In this document: positions 26,600 through 34,262 of the stretch, piece after piece
Numbering within the stretch: the first letter of the stretch is position 1
Layout: each line of letters starts with the position of its first letter
Source: Fimbriimonadaceae bacterium
GTDB lineage: Bacteria; Armatimonadota; UBA10988
Direction: 5' to 3'
Assembly: GCA_020850355.1 (NCBI GenBank)
Contig: JADZEX010000029.1
Location: 1-64,000 of the forward strand
Length of the DNA: 64,000 nt
Program-made: the position numbers and the translations under genes
The notes under the pieces: generated by a model
Told to the model about the DNA's origin: nothing
Databases searched by the model: none
The model's input: only the letters and a program-made list of their open reading frames with translations

Positions 26600-27577
26600 A
26601 TGCGCAAGCTGCTCCTGTTGCTGGTGGTGCTCGGAGTGCTCGGCGGTGGCGGCTACTACGCCTACACCGTGCTGCAGCCGCCGCCTCCGCCGGCCGAGCC
26701 GCCGGCGGCCCCCGCGGCGACTCCCGCCGGGGACGTGGCCCCGGCCGCCAGCGCCCCGGCCGCGGCGCCGCCGACGGTCCAAGCGCTGCCGCAGTTGGAG
26801 TGCGAGCTGGCCCTGCCGGCCGGCTGGAGCATCGCCGAGGACGCTCCCGAGACGCGGGTTGTGCCAGGTGGCCAGGCGGTGGTGCTGCGGCAGGGCGCCG
26901 CGGCGTTGCCGCTGGTGGTGGTCGGTCGGATCAGCCCCGCAGTGCTCGGCAACGTCGACCCGCAGACCTTCCCCACGAAGTTCATCACCGGCCTCAAGAA
27001 GCGCCTGGCAAAGCTCACACCGCCGGCGACGGTAACCGCCGAAGGCGCGCCCAGCAGCCTGCCGAAGCTGTTCGCCGCGGCGGAGCAGTTGGTCGCCAGC
27101 GGCAGCTTCCCCGACCTGCAGGTGACCCAAGGGAGCGGCCGCTTCGTGGTCGGCTCGACCGCCGGCGGGTCGCTCTACCTGGTCGTCGCCTTCGCGGCCG
27201 AGGGCAGTCCGGAAGCCGCCGCCGTGGAGACCCTGATCGCCAGCCTGGCGCCGCTCACGCCAGCGGTGCCGGCCGAGGCACCGCCGGCAGCGGGTCCCGC
27301 CGCCAGCGGTGAGCCAGCCGCGCCAGCCGCGTCCGGCCCGGCCGAAGCCGCTCCGGAAGCGCCCGTGGCCAACCCGCCGACCGCCGCTCCGCCCGGCGCC
27401 GACGAGCCCGCCGCAGCCCCTGCCAAGGAGCCGGCGCCGGCAGCCCCCGCCGCCAAAGAGCCGGCCAGGGGCGCTGCGCCGAAGGGCCAGCCGAAGCCAG
27501 GTGCGGCGACCGCGCCGCCCGAGGCGGGCCAGAGCAAGCCGCCAGCGGCGGCTGCGAAGGGTGCGCCGGGCGCCTGA
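26600..27577 (+). CDS. Membrane-anchored Ala/Pro-rich envelope protein
   Basis: A 325-aa protein. An N-terminal hydrophobic segment (KLLLLLVVLGVLGGGGYYAY) anchors or exports it; a Pro/Ala stretch (about 28-60), a globular domain of about 160 residues (from LECELALPAGWSIAED to ETLIASLAPL) and a long Pro/Ala/Lys tail (about 230-325) follow. The globular part contains a phrase like lipoprotein stress-response or PsbP-like domains, but I would not assign it. ATG 26600 has GGAGG eight bases upstream. It converges on a response regulator. Confidence 0.65.
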   Translation: MRKLLLLLVVLGVLGGGGYYAYTVLQPPPPPAEPPAAPAATPAGDVAPAASAPAAAPPTVQALPQLECELALPAGWSIAEDAPETRVVPGGQAVVLRQGAAALPLVVVGRISPAVLGNVDPQTFPTKFITGLKKRLAKLTPPATVTAEGAPSSLPKLFAAAEQLVASGSFPDLQVTQGSGRFVVGSTAGGSLYLVVAFAAEGSPEAAAVETLIASLAPLTPAVPAEAPPAAGPAASGEPAAPAASGPAEAAPEAPVANPPTAAPPGADEPAAAPAKEPAPAAPAAKEPARGAAPKGQPKPGAATAPPEAGQSKPPAAAAKGAPGA

Positions 27578-27584
27578 CGCCCGG
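27566..27584. terminator. 7-bp hairpin spanning the stop codon at a convergent gene end
   Basis: Arms 27566-27572 (CCGGGCG) and 27578-27584 (CGCCCGG) pair perfectly around a 5-base loop that contains the TGA of the plus-strand gene. The response regulator stop on the other strand is at 27588. No T-tract, so terminator activity is plausible but not sure. Confidence 0.5.
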
Positions 27585-27587
27585 GAT

Positions 27588-27956
27588 TCAGCCGTCCGCG
27601 AGCAGCCGGGCGACGGTCGCCAGGAACTGCGTCGGATCGACCGGCTTCTCGATGAAGGCCTGCGGGCCCCAGTCGGGACCGACCACGCCCTCGCCAAGCT
27701 CCTGGTCAATCACCGACGACTGCATCAGGACGGGCACCCGGTAGTGCTCGCGAATGTGCTGGCAGGCCTGCAGGCCGTCGCCGTCGGGCAGGAAGACATC
27801 CAGCACGATCAGGTCGACATCAAGCTGACTGAGCGCCTGGTAGGCGGCGTTGATGCAGGTGACGTGGTCCACCTGGTACCCGGCCCGCTCCAACAGGCTC
27901 TGTTCCAGGTGCGCCAGCACGGCGTCGTCCTCGATCACCAGGATCCGGCTGCTCAT
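27588..27956 (-). CDS. Single-domain response regulator (CheY-like)
   Basis: A 122-aa receiver domain without an output domain. Acidic pocket residues (Asp10, Asp11), phospho-acceptor Asp53 (VLDVFLPD), the switch Ser near 80-81 and Lys104 (IEKP) are all in place, so phosphotransfer is expected. Its ATG overlaps the stop of the upstream gene (ATGA) with GGAGG six bases upstream. It is last in the aroC-led minus-strand run. Its kinase partner is not evident; the REC-GAF-kinase-like protein at 34263 is one candidate in this window. Confidence 0.88.
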   Translation of the reverse strand: MSSRILVIEDDAVLAHLEQSLLERAGYQVDHVTCINAAYQALSQLDVDLIVLDVFLPDGDGLQACQHIREHYRVPVLMQSSVIDQELGEGVVGPDWGPQAFIEKPVDPTQFLATVARLLADG

Positions 27957-30301
27957 GAGGCCTCCACACTGCCAGTGGTGGCAGTGTCATGGCACCAGCG
28001 GCTCGCCGTCAACCAGGCTCCGACATACACGCTTAACCCACCCAGCAGCACAGCGCTGTAGCCCAGCCGCGAGGCCGCCGCGGCGGCGACCACCGAGCCG
28101 GTCACCGAGAGCACCCCGTTGATGGCCCAGGCTGCCGGCACCGCGGCGGCCTGCCGCTCGCCCAGCAGGCGCAATCCGGTGGGGAAGGGCTGGCCCAACA
28201 GGAAGCCGAGCGGCAAGGTCACCACCACCGCGGCCAGCAACCGCCAGGGCAGCGCGGCCGGCAGCAGCGCGGTGGTCAGGGGGGTGAGCACGCCGCGGAC
28301 CAGCAGCACCGCCAGCAGCAGGGTCAGGAAGACCCACGGCAAGCGCCGCGCCGCCGCCGCGGCCGGGCCGCGGTTGGTGAACGACCCGCCCAGCGCGCAG
28401 CCCAGCAAGAGCGAGAACAGGATCGCCGTCAGCGCCAGGGTGGGGTAGCCCAGCAGCAGCACCAGCTTCTGGATCAGCGCCACTTCGACCAGCATGAAGC
28501 CGGCCCCCAGGGCGCCGAAGTAGCCGGCCACGGCCGCGGGCCGCGCCACGCCGCGCTGCCGCAGCTCCCAGACGCCCCAGAGCAGGCAGACCAGGCCAGC
28601 CCCCAGGCTCCATTTCAGCAGCTTGCTCAGGAACGGGTGCAGGCGTGGCGAGAAGTCAGCGTAGAACGGCCGGTCGTCGGTCACGATGCGCAGTTGCAGC
28701 CGCTCCCAGGGGCCGCCGAAGTAGAGACGCTGGAGGTAGTCGTCCTGCGACGCGACGGCCGCACTGAAGGCCTCTGCCGTGGTCTCGGGGCGGGCTGCCA
28801 CGGCGTACGGCTCCGGCCAGGCCTGATCGGGCAGCAGCCGGGTCTGCAAGCCGCGGCGGCGGCACTCCCAACGCAGTTGCCTGGCCGCGGCCGCGGGGTA
28901 GGGGCCGTTGCGGATCAGCAGCAGTTGGCGGTACGGACTGCCCTGGTACTCCGGCGCGGCGTGGACCCAGGCCACCCGGCGCGGGATCGCGGCGTTGGCG
29001 ATGCCCTGGCGGCGGAGGGCCGCGAAAGCGGTCACCAGACAGCGGTCGGTGAGGTTCGGCTCTTGCAGCACCAGCGCCAGCAGCCCGCCCGGCGCCAGCC
29101 GCCGGAAGTACGCCTCGAAAGCCTCGACGGTGTAGAGGTAGTTGTCGACCAGCGCCATGCCGCCCTGCTGCGTGGTGGCGCTCTTGGCCAGGGCGAAGTA
29201 GATCACGTCGTACTGCTGCCGCGACCGCGACAGGTAGCTGCGCCCCTCGTCGATGATCAGCCCGCGGGGCAGCTCGGGACGGTGGTAGAGATCGCCGTAG
29301 TGGCCCTTGAAGCGGTCGGTGACCGGCCCGATGGCCGGGTTCAGCTCCACCGGCTCAATCGCCTTGGACCGACCGAGCAGCGCCAGCAGCACGTCCAGGC
29401 CGCCGCCGGGCCCGATGCACAGCACTCGGTCGGGCGCTGGCTGGAGCGCGTAGGGCAGGAAGCCGATGAAGGCCTGGTAGCCGGCGGCGGTCGCCAGGTC
29501 GCCGTTGAAGGGCTCCATCTGCGTCGGCACGTCGCCGTCGGTCCAGATGTACTTCACCGGCACCCCACGGTTGCTGACGACGTCGGTGCGCGCCACCGCC
29601 GACCACCTGGTGTACTCGATCGTCGCGCCGGCGGCGGGGTCGGCGAGTTCCTGAAACAGCGGCTTGACCTTGGCGCTGTCGGCGCTGGTGACCGGCGGCA
29701 GCCGCAGCAGCCGTTCCTGGCTCTGCAGACCGCCCAGCAGCAGCAAGCCCAGCGCCAGCCCGCTGGCGACCCAGCGGCGCGCGCCGAGCAGCCCGGCGCC
29801 GACGGCGGCCGCCGCCCCGAGCAGGAACGGCACGGCCAGCGCGCCGACCAGGTTGATCAGTTGGGCGGTCGCCAGCGCGGCCAGCCCCGCGCCGCTCAGA
29901 TCGTAGAAGTAGAGCCGCCCGGCGTCGGCGCTGTACTTCCGGAACGCCCGCGCCAGCAAGACGCCCGCCGCGACGTAAGGCAGCAAAGTGCAGACCGCCA
30001 CGGCGCCGCCGTGGGCGCCGGCGACCAGCCCGCGGCCGACGGTCAGCAACAGCAGCAACGGCAGCGGCAGCGTCACCGCCAGCCCCACCGCCGGCCGCAC
30101 CAGCCCCCGTGGGGCGTCGCGGTCGCGGCCCGCGAACCAGGAGCCCAGGCCGAGGCCACAGATGGCGATCGAGAGGATCAGAAAGACGTACGGCGAGCGG
30201 AAGAGCACCGAGAAGATCCGCGTCAGCGCGATCTCGTAGCTCAGCACGCAGCAGGCGGTCAGGCCGACGGCCCAGCGGATGGCGCGCGGGGAGCTGCTCA
30301 T
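27953..30301 (-). CDS. Polytopic membrane protein with embedded spermidine-synthase-like domain
   Basis: A 782-aa protein with about seven N-terminal transmembrane segments, a central soluble Rossmann domain (about 260-480) and seven or so C-terminal segments. The soluble part has the nucleotide-binding CIGPGGGLDVLLALL and an acidic loop (IEPVELNPA) of the spermidine/spermine synthase fold, then IIDEGRSYLSRSRQQYDVIYFALAK. Membrane-embedded proteins of this architecture are common in bacteria and mostly uncharacterised. The ATG lies five bases after the stop of a small membrane protein and the 3' end overlaps the response regulator. Confidence 0.75.
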   Translation of the reverse strand: MSSSPRAIRWAVGLTACCVLSYEIALTRIFSVLFRSPYVFLILSIAICGLGLGSWFAGRDRDAPRGLVRPAVGLAVTLPLPLLLLLTVGRGLVAGAHGGAVAVCTLLPYVAAGVLLARAFRKYSADAGRLYFYDLSGAGLAALATAQLINLVGALAVPFLLGAAAAVGAGLLGARRWVASGLALGLLLLGGLQSQERLLRLPPVTSADSAKVKPLFQELADPAAGATIEYTRWSAVARTDVVSNRGVPVKYIWTDGDVPTQMEPFNGDLATAAGYQAFIGFLPYALQPAPDRVLCIGPGGGLDVLLALLGRSKAIEPVELNPAIGPVTDRFKGHYGDLYHRPELPRGLIIDEGRSYLSRSRQQYDVIYFALAKSATTQQGGMALVDNYLYTVEAFEAYFRRLAPGGLLALVLQEPNLTDRCLVTAFAALRRQGIANAAIPRRVAWVHAAPEYQGSPYRQLLLIRNGPYPAAAARQLRWECRRRGLQTRLLPDQAWPEPYAVAARPETTAEAFSAAVASQDDYLQRLYFGGPWERLQLRIVTDDRPFYADFSPRLHPFLSKLLKWSLGAGLVCLLWGVWELRQRGVARPAAVAGYFGALGAGFMLVEVALIQKLVLLLGYPTLALTAILFSLLLGCALGGSFTNRGPAAAAARRLPWVFLTLLLAVLLVRGVLTPLTTALLPAALPWRLLAAVVVTLPLGFLLGQPFPTGLRLLGERQAAAVPAAWAINGVLSVTGSVVAAAAASRLGYSAVLLGGLSVYVGAWLTASRWCHDTATTGSVEAS

Positions 30302-30305
30302 GGCG

Positions 30306-30653
30306 TCACCAGGGGACCGTCAGGCGGGTGGTCAACAGCAGCATCGCCAGCAGGCCGAACCACCAGGCGCAGAGCATCGCGACCTGCGGCGCGGTGAGCG
30401 ACCGCCGCCGCCGCCGGGCGAGCTCGGCCGAGAGCAACAGGTTCAGCCCCAGGAAGACCAGCGCCGCCATCACCAGCGGCGGCTGGCCGCTGAGCACCGC
30501 CCAGAGCGTGGCCAGCAGGTTGAGCACGGCCATCGTCAGCAGCAGGTCGTAGGATCGCAGCACCACCTGCCGCAGCCAGTTGCGGCGGTAACAGAGCACC
30601 AGGGCCGCCAAGTTGACGGTCCACAGCAGCACCAGGACGAGCACAGCCAGCAC
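30306..30653 (-). CDS. Small four-helix membrane protein of unknown function
   Basis: A 115-aa hydrophobic protein with four predicted helices (for example LAVLVLVLLWTVNLAALVL and LVMAALVFLGLNLLLSAEL). It has no recognised motif. The GTG start is 65 bp downstream of the lipoprotein stop and may use a separate weak promoter. It is followed four bases later by the spermidine-synthase-like membrane protein. Confidence 0.6.
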   Translation of the reverse strand: MLAVLVLVLLWTVNLAALVLCYRRNWLRQVVLRSYDLLLTMAVLNLLATLWAVLSGQPPLVMAALVFLGLNLLLSAELARRRRRSLTAPQVAMLCAWWFGLLAMLLLTTRLTVPW

Positions 30654-30679
30654 AGCGAGCTCCGCGGGTCGCTGCCGGC

Positions 30680-30709
30680 AGTGTAGCGAGAGCGACCGGG
30701 ATCACGCAA
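30680..30709 (-). promoter_or_regulatory. Possible minor promoter before the small membrane protein
   Basis: On the minus strand TTGCGT (30709-30704) lies 18 bp before TACACT (30685-30680). The -35 is weak; the site could add internal transcription for 30653 and onward. Confidence 0.3.
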
Positions 30710-30718
30710 CAGCCACTT

Positions 30719-30865
30719 TCAGCCGTTCGGCTGGCTGGTCGCCGGCGCCGCGGGAGGGCTGGCCGCCGGGGGTTGCACCCGGTCGACCGCTGGCGGTGCC
30801 GGCCGTGCGCAGGCGGTTAGCAGCAGCGGCGCCAGGATCGCCAGCCAGCGCCCGCGGCGGCTCAC
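30719..30865 (-). CDS. Small 48-aa lipoprotein downstream of the SOD
   Basis: A GTG-started frame that overlaps the SOD stop (GTGA) encodes 48 residues: a basic N-terminus, a hydrophobic run (WLAILAPLLL) and a lipobox ending TAC, followed by a Pro/Ala-rich tail. The features match a minimal lipoprotein. Its overlap with the SOD gene makes translational coupling likely. Function unknown; it could be an anchor or partner of the exported SOD. Confidence 0.55.
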   Translation of the reverse strand: MSRRGRWLAILAPLLLTACARPAPPAVDRVQPPAASPPAAPATSQPNG

Positions 30866-31683
30866 GCGAAGACCCCGCTGGCGGCCCACCGGCCAAAGGC
30901 GGCGTCGGCCGCAGGCCAGTTCAGCAAGCGCAGGAAGCTCTCGATGTAGCTCGGCCGGTCGGGACCGTAATCGTAGTAGTAGGCGTGTTCCCAGACATCC
31001 ATCGCGACCAGCGGCACCGCCCCCCAGACACCGCCGAGCTCGTGGAAGCTGCAGGCGTAGTTGTGCAGCTTCTTGTCGTACGGCGACAGCGCCAGGATCG
31101 CCCAGCCGGTGTTCGGCGTCAGCCCGGTGCCGATGAAGTCGGCGCGCCAGGCGTCGAAGCTGCCGAAATCGACCACGATCTTCTTGTACAGATCGCCGCC
31201 CTGCGACAGCGCCGCGCCGCCGGGGGTGAGGTTCTGCCAGTAGATGTCGTGCAGGTACATCCCGCTGGCGTTGAAGGTCTCCCGGCGCTTCAGCTCGGTG
31301 TACTGGCTGTAGTTGGCGCTCGCCTGAATCGTCTGCAGCTTGGCCAGCTCGGACTCGATCTCGTTGAGCGCCTTGACGTAGCCGGCATGGTGCTTGTCGT
31401 GGTGCCAGGTGACGACCTGCGCACTGATGCCCTTCAGGGCTGGATTCTGGGCGTCCTGGAGAGTCAGTTGCTCCGGCGTGTAGGGCAACGCGCTGAGCAC
31501 GTGCTGTCCCGCTGGGGCGCTCGGCCGGGTCCACCAGGCGGCCGCGGCGGGCGCGGCGGGCGCCTCGCTCTGTCCGGCCCCCGGCTCCAGAGGCTTGCCG
31601 CAACCGGTCAGGGCCAGGCTGCCGGCGGCCAGGCCATAGCCGGCCTGCCGCAGGAATCGTCGCCGCTCGAACGTCTCGCTCAT
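30862..31683 (-). CDS. Exported Fe/Mn superoxide dismutase, Tat/lipoprotein type
   Basis: A 273-aa Fe/Mn SOD, about 70 residues longer than cytoplasmic forms because of its leader. [16 protein letters not shown] resembles a twin-arginine signal and LALTGC a lipobox, so the enzyme is probably exported folded and lipid-anchored. Metal ligands are visible in [25 protein letters not shown], and [12 protein letters not shown] (Asp and His). It removes superoxide outside the cytoplasm. ATG 31683 overlaps the aroC stop by four bases (ATGA). Confidence 0.9.
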   Translation of the reverse strand: MSETFERRRFLRQAGYGLAAGSLALTGCGKPLEPGAGQSEAPAAPAAAAWWTRPSAPAGQHVLSALPYTPEQLTLQDAQNPALKGISAQVVTWHHDKHHAGYVKALNEIESELAKLQTIQASANYSQYTELKRRETFNASGMYLHDIYWQNLTPGGAALSQGGDLYKKIVVDFGSFDAWRADFIGTGLTPNTGWAILALSPYDKKLHNYACSFHELGGVWGAVPLVAMDVWEHAYYYDYGPDRPSYIESFLRLLNWPAADAAFGRWAASGVFA

Positions 31684-32792
31684 GCTCCACCTCCGCCGCC
31701 CAGCCGGGCGGCCTGCCGCAGTGCCAAATCGGCCAGCACCAGCGCCGTCATGGCTTCCACAATGGGCACCGCCCGGGGCACCACGCAAGGGTCATGTCGC
31801 CCGCGGGCCGCCAGCACGGTGGACTCGCCGGTCACGGTGACGGTTTCCTGGGGCTGCCGAATCGTCGCCGTCGGCTTGAAGGCGAGCCGGAAGTGAATCG
31901 GCTCACCATTCGAGATGCCCCCCTGGACGCCCCCGCTGCGATTGGTCCGGGTGCGGATCCGCTGGCCGTCGTGATAGAAGGGGTCGTTGTGCGCGCTGCC
32001 CCGCTGCGTTGCGCCGGCGAAGCCGGAGCCGATCTCGAAGCCCTTGCAGGCCGGCAGCGAGAGCATCGCCTTGGCCAGTTCGGCCTCCAGCTTGTCGAAG
32101 ACGGGCTCGCCCCAGCCGGCCGGCACGCCGCGCGCCACGCCAACCACCCAGCCGCCGATGCTGTCCCCGTCGCGCCGCGCCGCCTCGATCGCCGCGACCA
32201 TCGCCGCGGCGGCCGCCGGATCGGGGCACCGCACATGGTTCGGCGCGCCGTCGGGCAGGCTCTCGACGTGCTCGGCGGCGACGGTGGCGGGGTCCAGGTC
32301 GACCGTCACCTCGCCGATCCGGGTGACCCAGGCCACCAGCTCGACGCCCCAGCGGTGGGCCAGCAGTTGCCGCGCCACGGCGCCGGCGGCGACCCGGCCA
32401 ATGGTCTCGCGGGCCGAGGCCCGGCCCCCGCCGCTGACCGCCCGCAGGCCGTACTTGGCGTCGTAGGTGTAGTCGGCGTGCGACGGCCGGTAGACGCTGC
32501 GCAGCTCGTCGTAGTCGTGCGACCGGGCGTCCTGGTTGCGGACCAGCAGGCTGAGCGGCGTGCCGAGCGTCAGGCCGTCTTGCCAGCCGCTCAGAATCTC
32601 GACCTGGTCGGCCTCCTGACGCGGGCTGACCAGGCGGCTGGTGCCGGGCCGCCGGCGATCGAGTTGGGCCTGGATCAGCTCGCGGCCGAGCGGCAGCCGG
32701 GCGGGGCAGCCGTCGATCACCACACCCACCGCGCCGCCATGGGACTCGCCGTAGGTGGTGACTTTGAAGACCTGCCCGTAGCTGCTGCCCAT
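31680..32792 (-). CDS. aroC: Chorismate synthase
   Basis: The last step of the shikimate pathway: EPSP to chorismate, with reduced FMN. The 370-aa protein starts [18 protein letters not shown], has the [14 protein letters not shown] and [17 protein letters not shown] regions, and the C-terminal [17 protein letters not shown] motif. All are classic AroC signatures. ATG 32792 follows GGAG; a GTG three bases earlier is also in frame. It heads a minus-strand run through SOD, lipoprotein, membrane proteins and a response regulator, an unusual company for a housekeeping enzyme. Confidence 0.95.
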   Translation of the reverse strand: MGSSYGQVFKVTTYGESHGGAVGVVIDGCPARLPLGRELIQAQLDRRRPGTSRLVSPRQEADQVEILSGWQDGLTLGTPLSLLVRNQDARSHDYDELRSVYRPSHADYTYDAKYGLRAVSGGGRASARETIGRVAAGAVARQLLAHRWGVELVAWVTRIGEVTVDLDPATVAAEHVESLPDGAPNHVRCPDPAAAAAMVAAIEAARRDGDSIGGWVVGVARGVPAGWGEPVFDKLEAELAKAMLSLPACKGFEIGSGFAGATQRGSAHNDPFYHDGQRIRTRTNRSGGVQGGISNGEPIHFRLAFKPTATIRQPQETVTVTGESTVLAARGRHDPCVVPRAVPIVEAMTALVLADLALRQAARLGGGGGA

Positions 32793-32809
32793 CACGCTCC
32801 GCCGCGGTC

Positions 32810-32838
32810 AGTATAGCCCTCGCCCGACGGCCCGACAA
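32810..32838 (-). promoter_or_regulatory. Promoter for the aroC operon
   Basis: On the minus strand TTGTCG (32838-32833) lies 17 bp before TATACT (32815-32810). It leaves a short leader before ATG 32792. It is back to back with the folD promoter. Confidence 0.6.
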
Positions 32839-32850
32839 GGCGGCCGGCGG

Positions 32851-32879
32851 TTGGTCGGCGCCGTCGGGCGTGCTATGCT
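32851..32879 (+). promoter_or_regulatory. Promoter for folD
   Basis: TTGGTC (32851-32856), 17 bp, TATGCT (32874-32879), preceded by TG (32871-32872) as an extended -10. AGGAG follows at 32891 and ATG at 32902. Confidence 0.55.
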
Positions 32880-32901
32880 CTGACGGCAGCAGGAGCCCTC
32901 G

Positions 32902-33759
32902 ATGGCAGCGCAGCGGCTGGATGGCAAGGTGGTCGGTCAGGCCTGGCGGACCGAACTCGAAGCGCGCGTGGCGGCGTTCCGGGCGAGCGGTCTGGTGCCG
33001 ACGCTGGCGGTGGTGCGTGTCGGCGACGACCCCAGCTCGGTGACCTACGGCCGCAGCCTGCAACGGATCTTTGAACGGGCCGGCTGCGGCTTTCAGCTTC
33101 ACGAACTGCCGGGCGACGCCCCGGCGGCCCGGGTCACGGCCTGCCTGGCCGACCTCAACGCCGACCCGGCGGTGCATGGCATCATGTTGCAGGAGCCCGT
33201 CCCGGCACCGCTCGACGCCTCGGCCTTGGCGCTGCACCTGAGTCCGGCGAAGGATGTCGACGGGGTCCATCCGGTCAACGCCGGCGCCCTGTTCCACGAC
33301 CGCGCCGGCGCGATGGTGCCGGCCACCGCGCTCGGTGGGCTGCTGCTGTTGCAGCGCAGCGGCGTCGAGCTGGCCGGGCGGCGGGCGGTGGTGGTCGGCC
33401 GCAGCCCCATCGTCGGCCGGCCCTTGGCGATGTTGCTGCTCCACCAGCACGCCACCGTGACCATCGCGCACTCCCGCACGCGCGACCTGCCGGCGGTCTG
33501 TCGCCAGGCCGACCTGCTGGCGGTGGCGGTCGGTCGGCCGCACTTCGTGCAGCCCGACTGGGTGCAGCCGGGCGCGGTGGTGATCGACTTCGGCGTCAAC
33601 TACCAGGGCGAGACGATCTGCGGCGACGTCGACCCGGCGGTCGAGTCGGTCGCTGGCGCCCTCAGTCCAACGCCCGGCGGGACCGGCGCGGTGACCACCG
33701 CCGCCCTGCTGCACAACCTGCTACAGGCCGCTGCCGGGGGCGATTCGCTGCCGGCTTGA
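32902..33759 (+). CDS. folD: FolD-type methylene-THF dehydrogenase, cyclohydrolase Lys missing
   Basis: A 285-aa protein of the bifunctional methylene-tetrahydrofolate dehydrogenase/cyclohydrolase family. Tyr49, Gln97 (LQEPVP), Asp118/Asp120 (AKDVDGVHPVNAG), the dinucleotide-binding GRSPIVGRPLAMLL and the C-terminal SPTPGGTGAVTT align with the family. The catalytic Lys of the Y-x-x-x-K motif, four residues after Tyr49, is Leu53. The family PGGVGPMT is PGGTGAVT. Known homologues lacking this Lys keep the dehydrogenase but lose cyclohydrolase, so a dehydrogenase-only enzyme is plausible. ATG 32902 follows AGGAG by six bases. Confidence 0.85.
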   Translation: MAAQRLDGKVVGQAWRTELEARVAAFRASGLVPTLAVVRVGDDPSSVTYGRSLQRIFERAGCGFQLHELPGDAPAARVTACLADLNADPAVHGIMLQEPVPAPLDASALALHLSPAKDVDGVHPVNAGALFHDRAGAMVPATALGGLLLLQRSGVELAGRRAVVVGRSPIVGRPLAMLLLHQHATVTIAHSRTRDLPAVCRQADLLAVAVGRPHFVQPDWVQPGAVVIDFGVNYQGETICGDVDPAVESVAGALSPTPGGTGAVTTAALLHNLLQAAAGGDSLPA

Positions 33760-33781
33760 ACCAGAGCTTTCCAGGCGCCGC

Positions 33782-33808
33782 TAAACTCGGCCGTCAGCCG
33801 GCCGATGA
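33782..33808 (+). promoter_or_regulatory. Sigma-28 (FliA)-like flagellar promoter
   Basis: TAAA (33782-33785), exactly 15 bp, GCCGATGA (33801-33808): seven of eight bases of the -10 consensus GCCGATAA plus a perfect -35. It sits about 50 bp upstream of fliS (33859). Confidence 0.65.
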
Positions 33809-33858
33809 ACTTGCAGCGACGAGTACGGGACCGCGAGCGGACCGTACGGGAGGAAAGC

Positions 33859-34233
33859 ATGTACGCTCCGGCGTTGGAGACCTACCGGCGGCAACAGGTC
33901 GAGACGGCTTCGCCGATGCAGTTGGTGCGGATGCTGTATGACGCCATGCTGCAAGCGACCCGTGACGCGCGGGTGGCGATCGAGCAACGCGACTTCGAGG
34001 ACGCGAACGATCGGCTGCTGCATGCCCAACGGATCGTCGAAGAGTTGGACCACGCGGTCGACGAGCAGAAGGGCGGCGACATCGCCCGCAACCTGCGGCG
34101 CCTCTACGACTTCCTGCTGCAGCGCCTGACTTACGTCAACATCACCAAGTCGCTGCCGGCGCTGGAGGACACCGAGATGATTATGGAGGAGATGCACTCC
34201 ATGTGGTCGACGGTCCCGGGCTGGGAGCTCTAG
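33859..34233 (+). CDS. fliS: Flagellar secretion chaperone FliS
   Basis: A 124-aa helical protein. It starts MYAPALETYRRQQVETASPM, followed by QLVRMLYDAML, and contains the usual INKSL-like TYVNITKSLPALE and the hydrophobic C-terminus. FliS binds flagellin in the cytoplasm and prevents its premature assembly. GGAGG lies six bases before ATG 33859; an in-frame ATG 54 bases earlier would add unconserved sequence and lies after the sigma-28-like promoter. No flagellin or fliD gene is nearby. The next gene starts 29 bp later. Confidence 0.88.
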   Translation: MYAPALETYRRQQVETASPMQLVRMLYDAMLQATRDARVAIEQRDFEDANDRLLHAQRIVEELDHAVDEQKGGDIARNLRRLYDFLLQRLTYVNITKSLPALEDTEMIMEEMHSMWSTVPGWEL

Positions 34234-34262
34234 CCCGCGGCGCCGGGGGCAAAGGGACGACC

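Noticed and set aside
30298-30705. Alternative minus frame in place of the small membrane protein
   Set aside because: Arg/Ala-rich and without hydrophobic periodicity; the 30306-30653 frame gives four clean helices and fits the operon.
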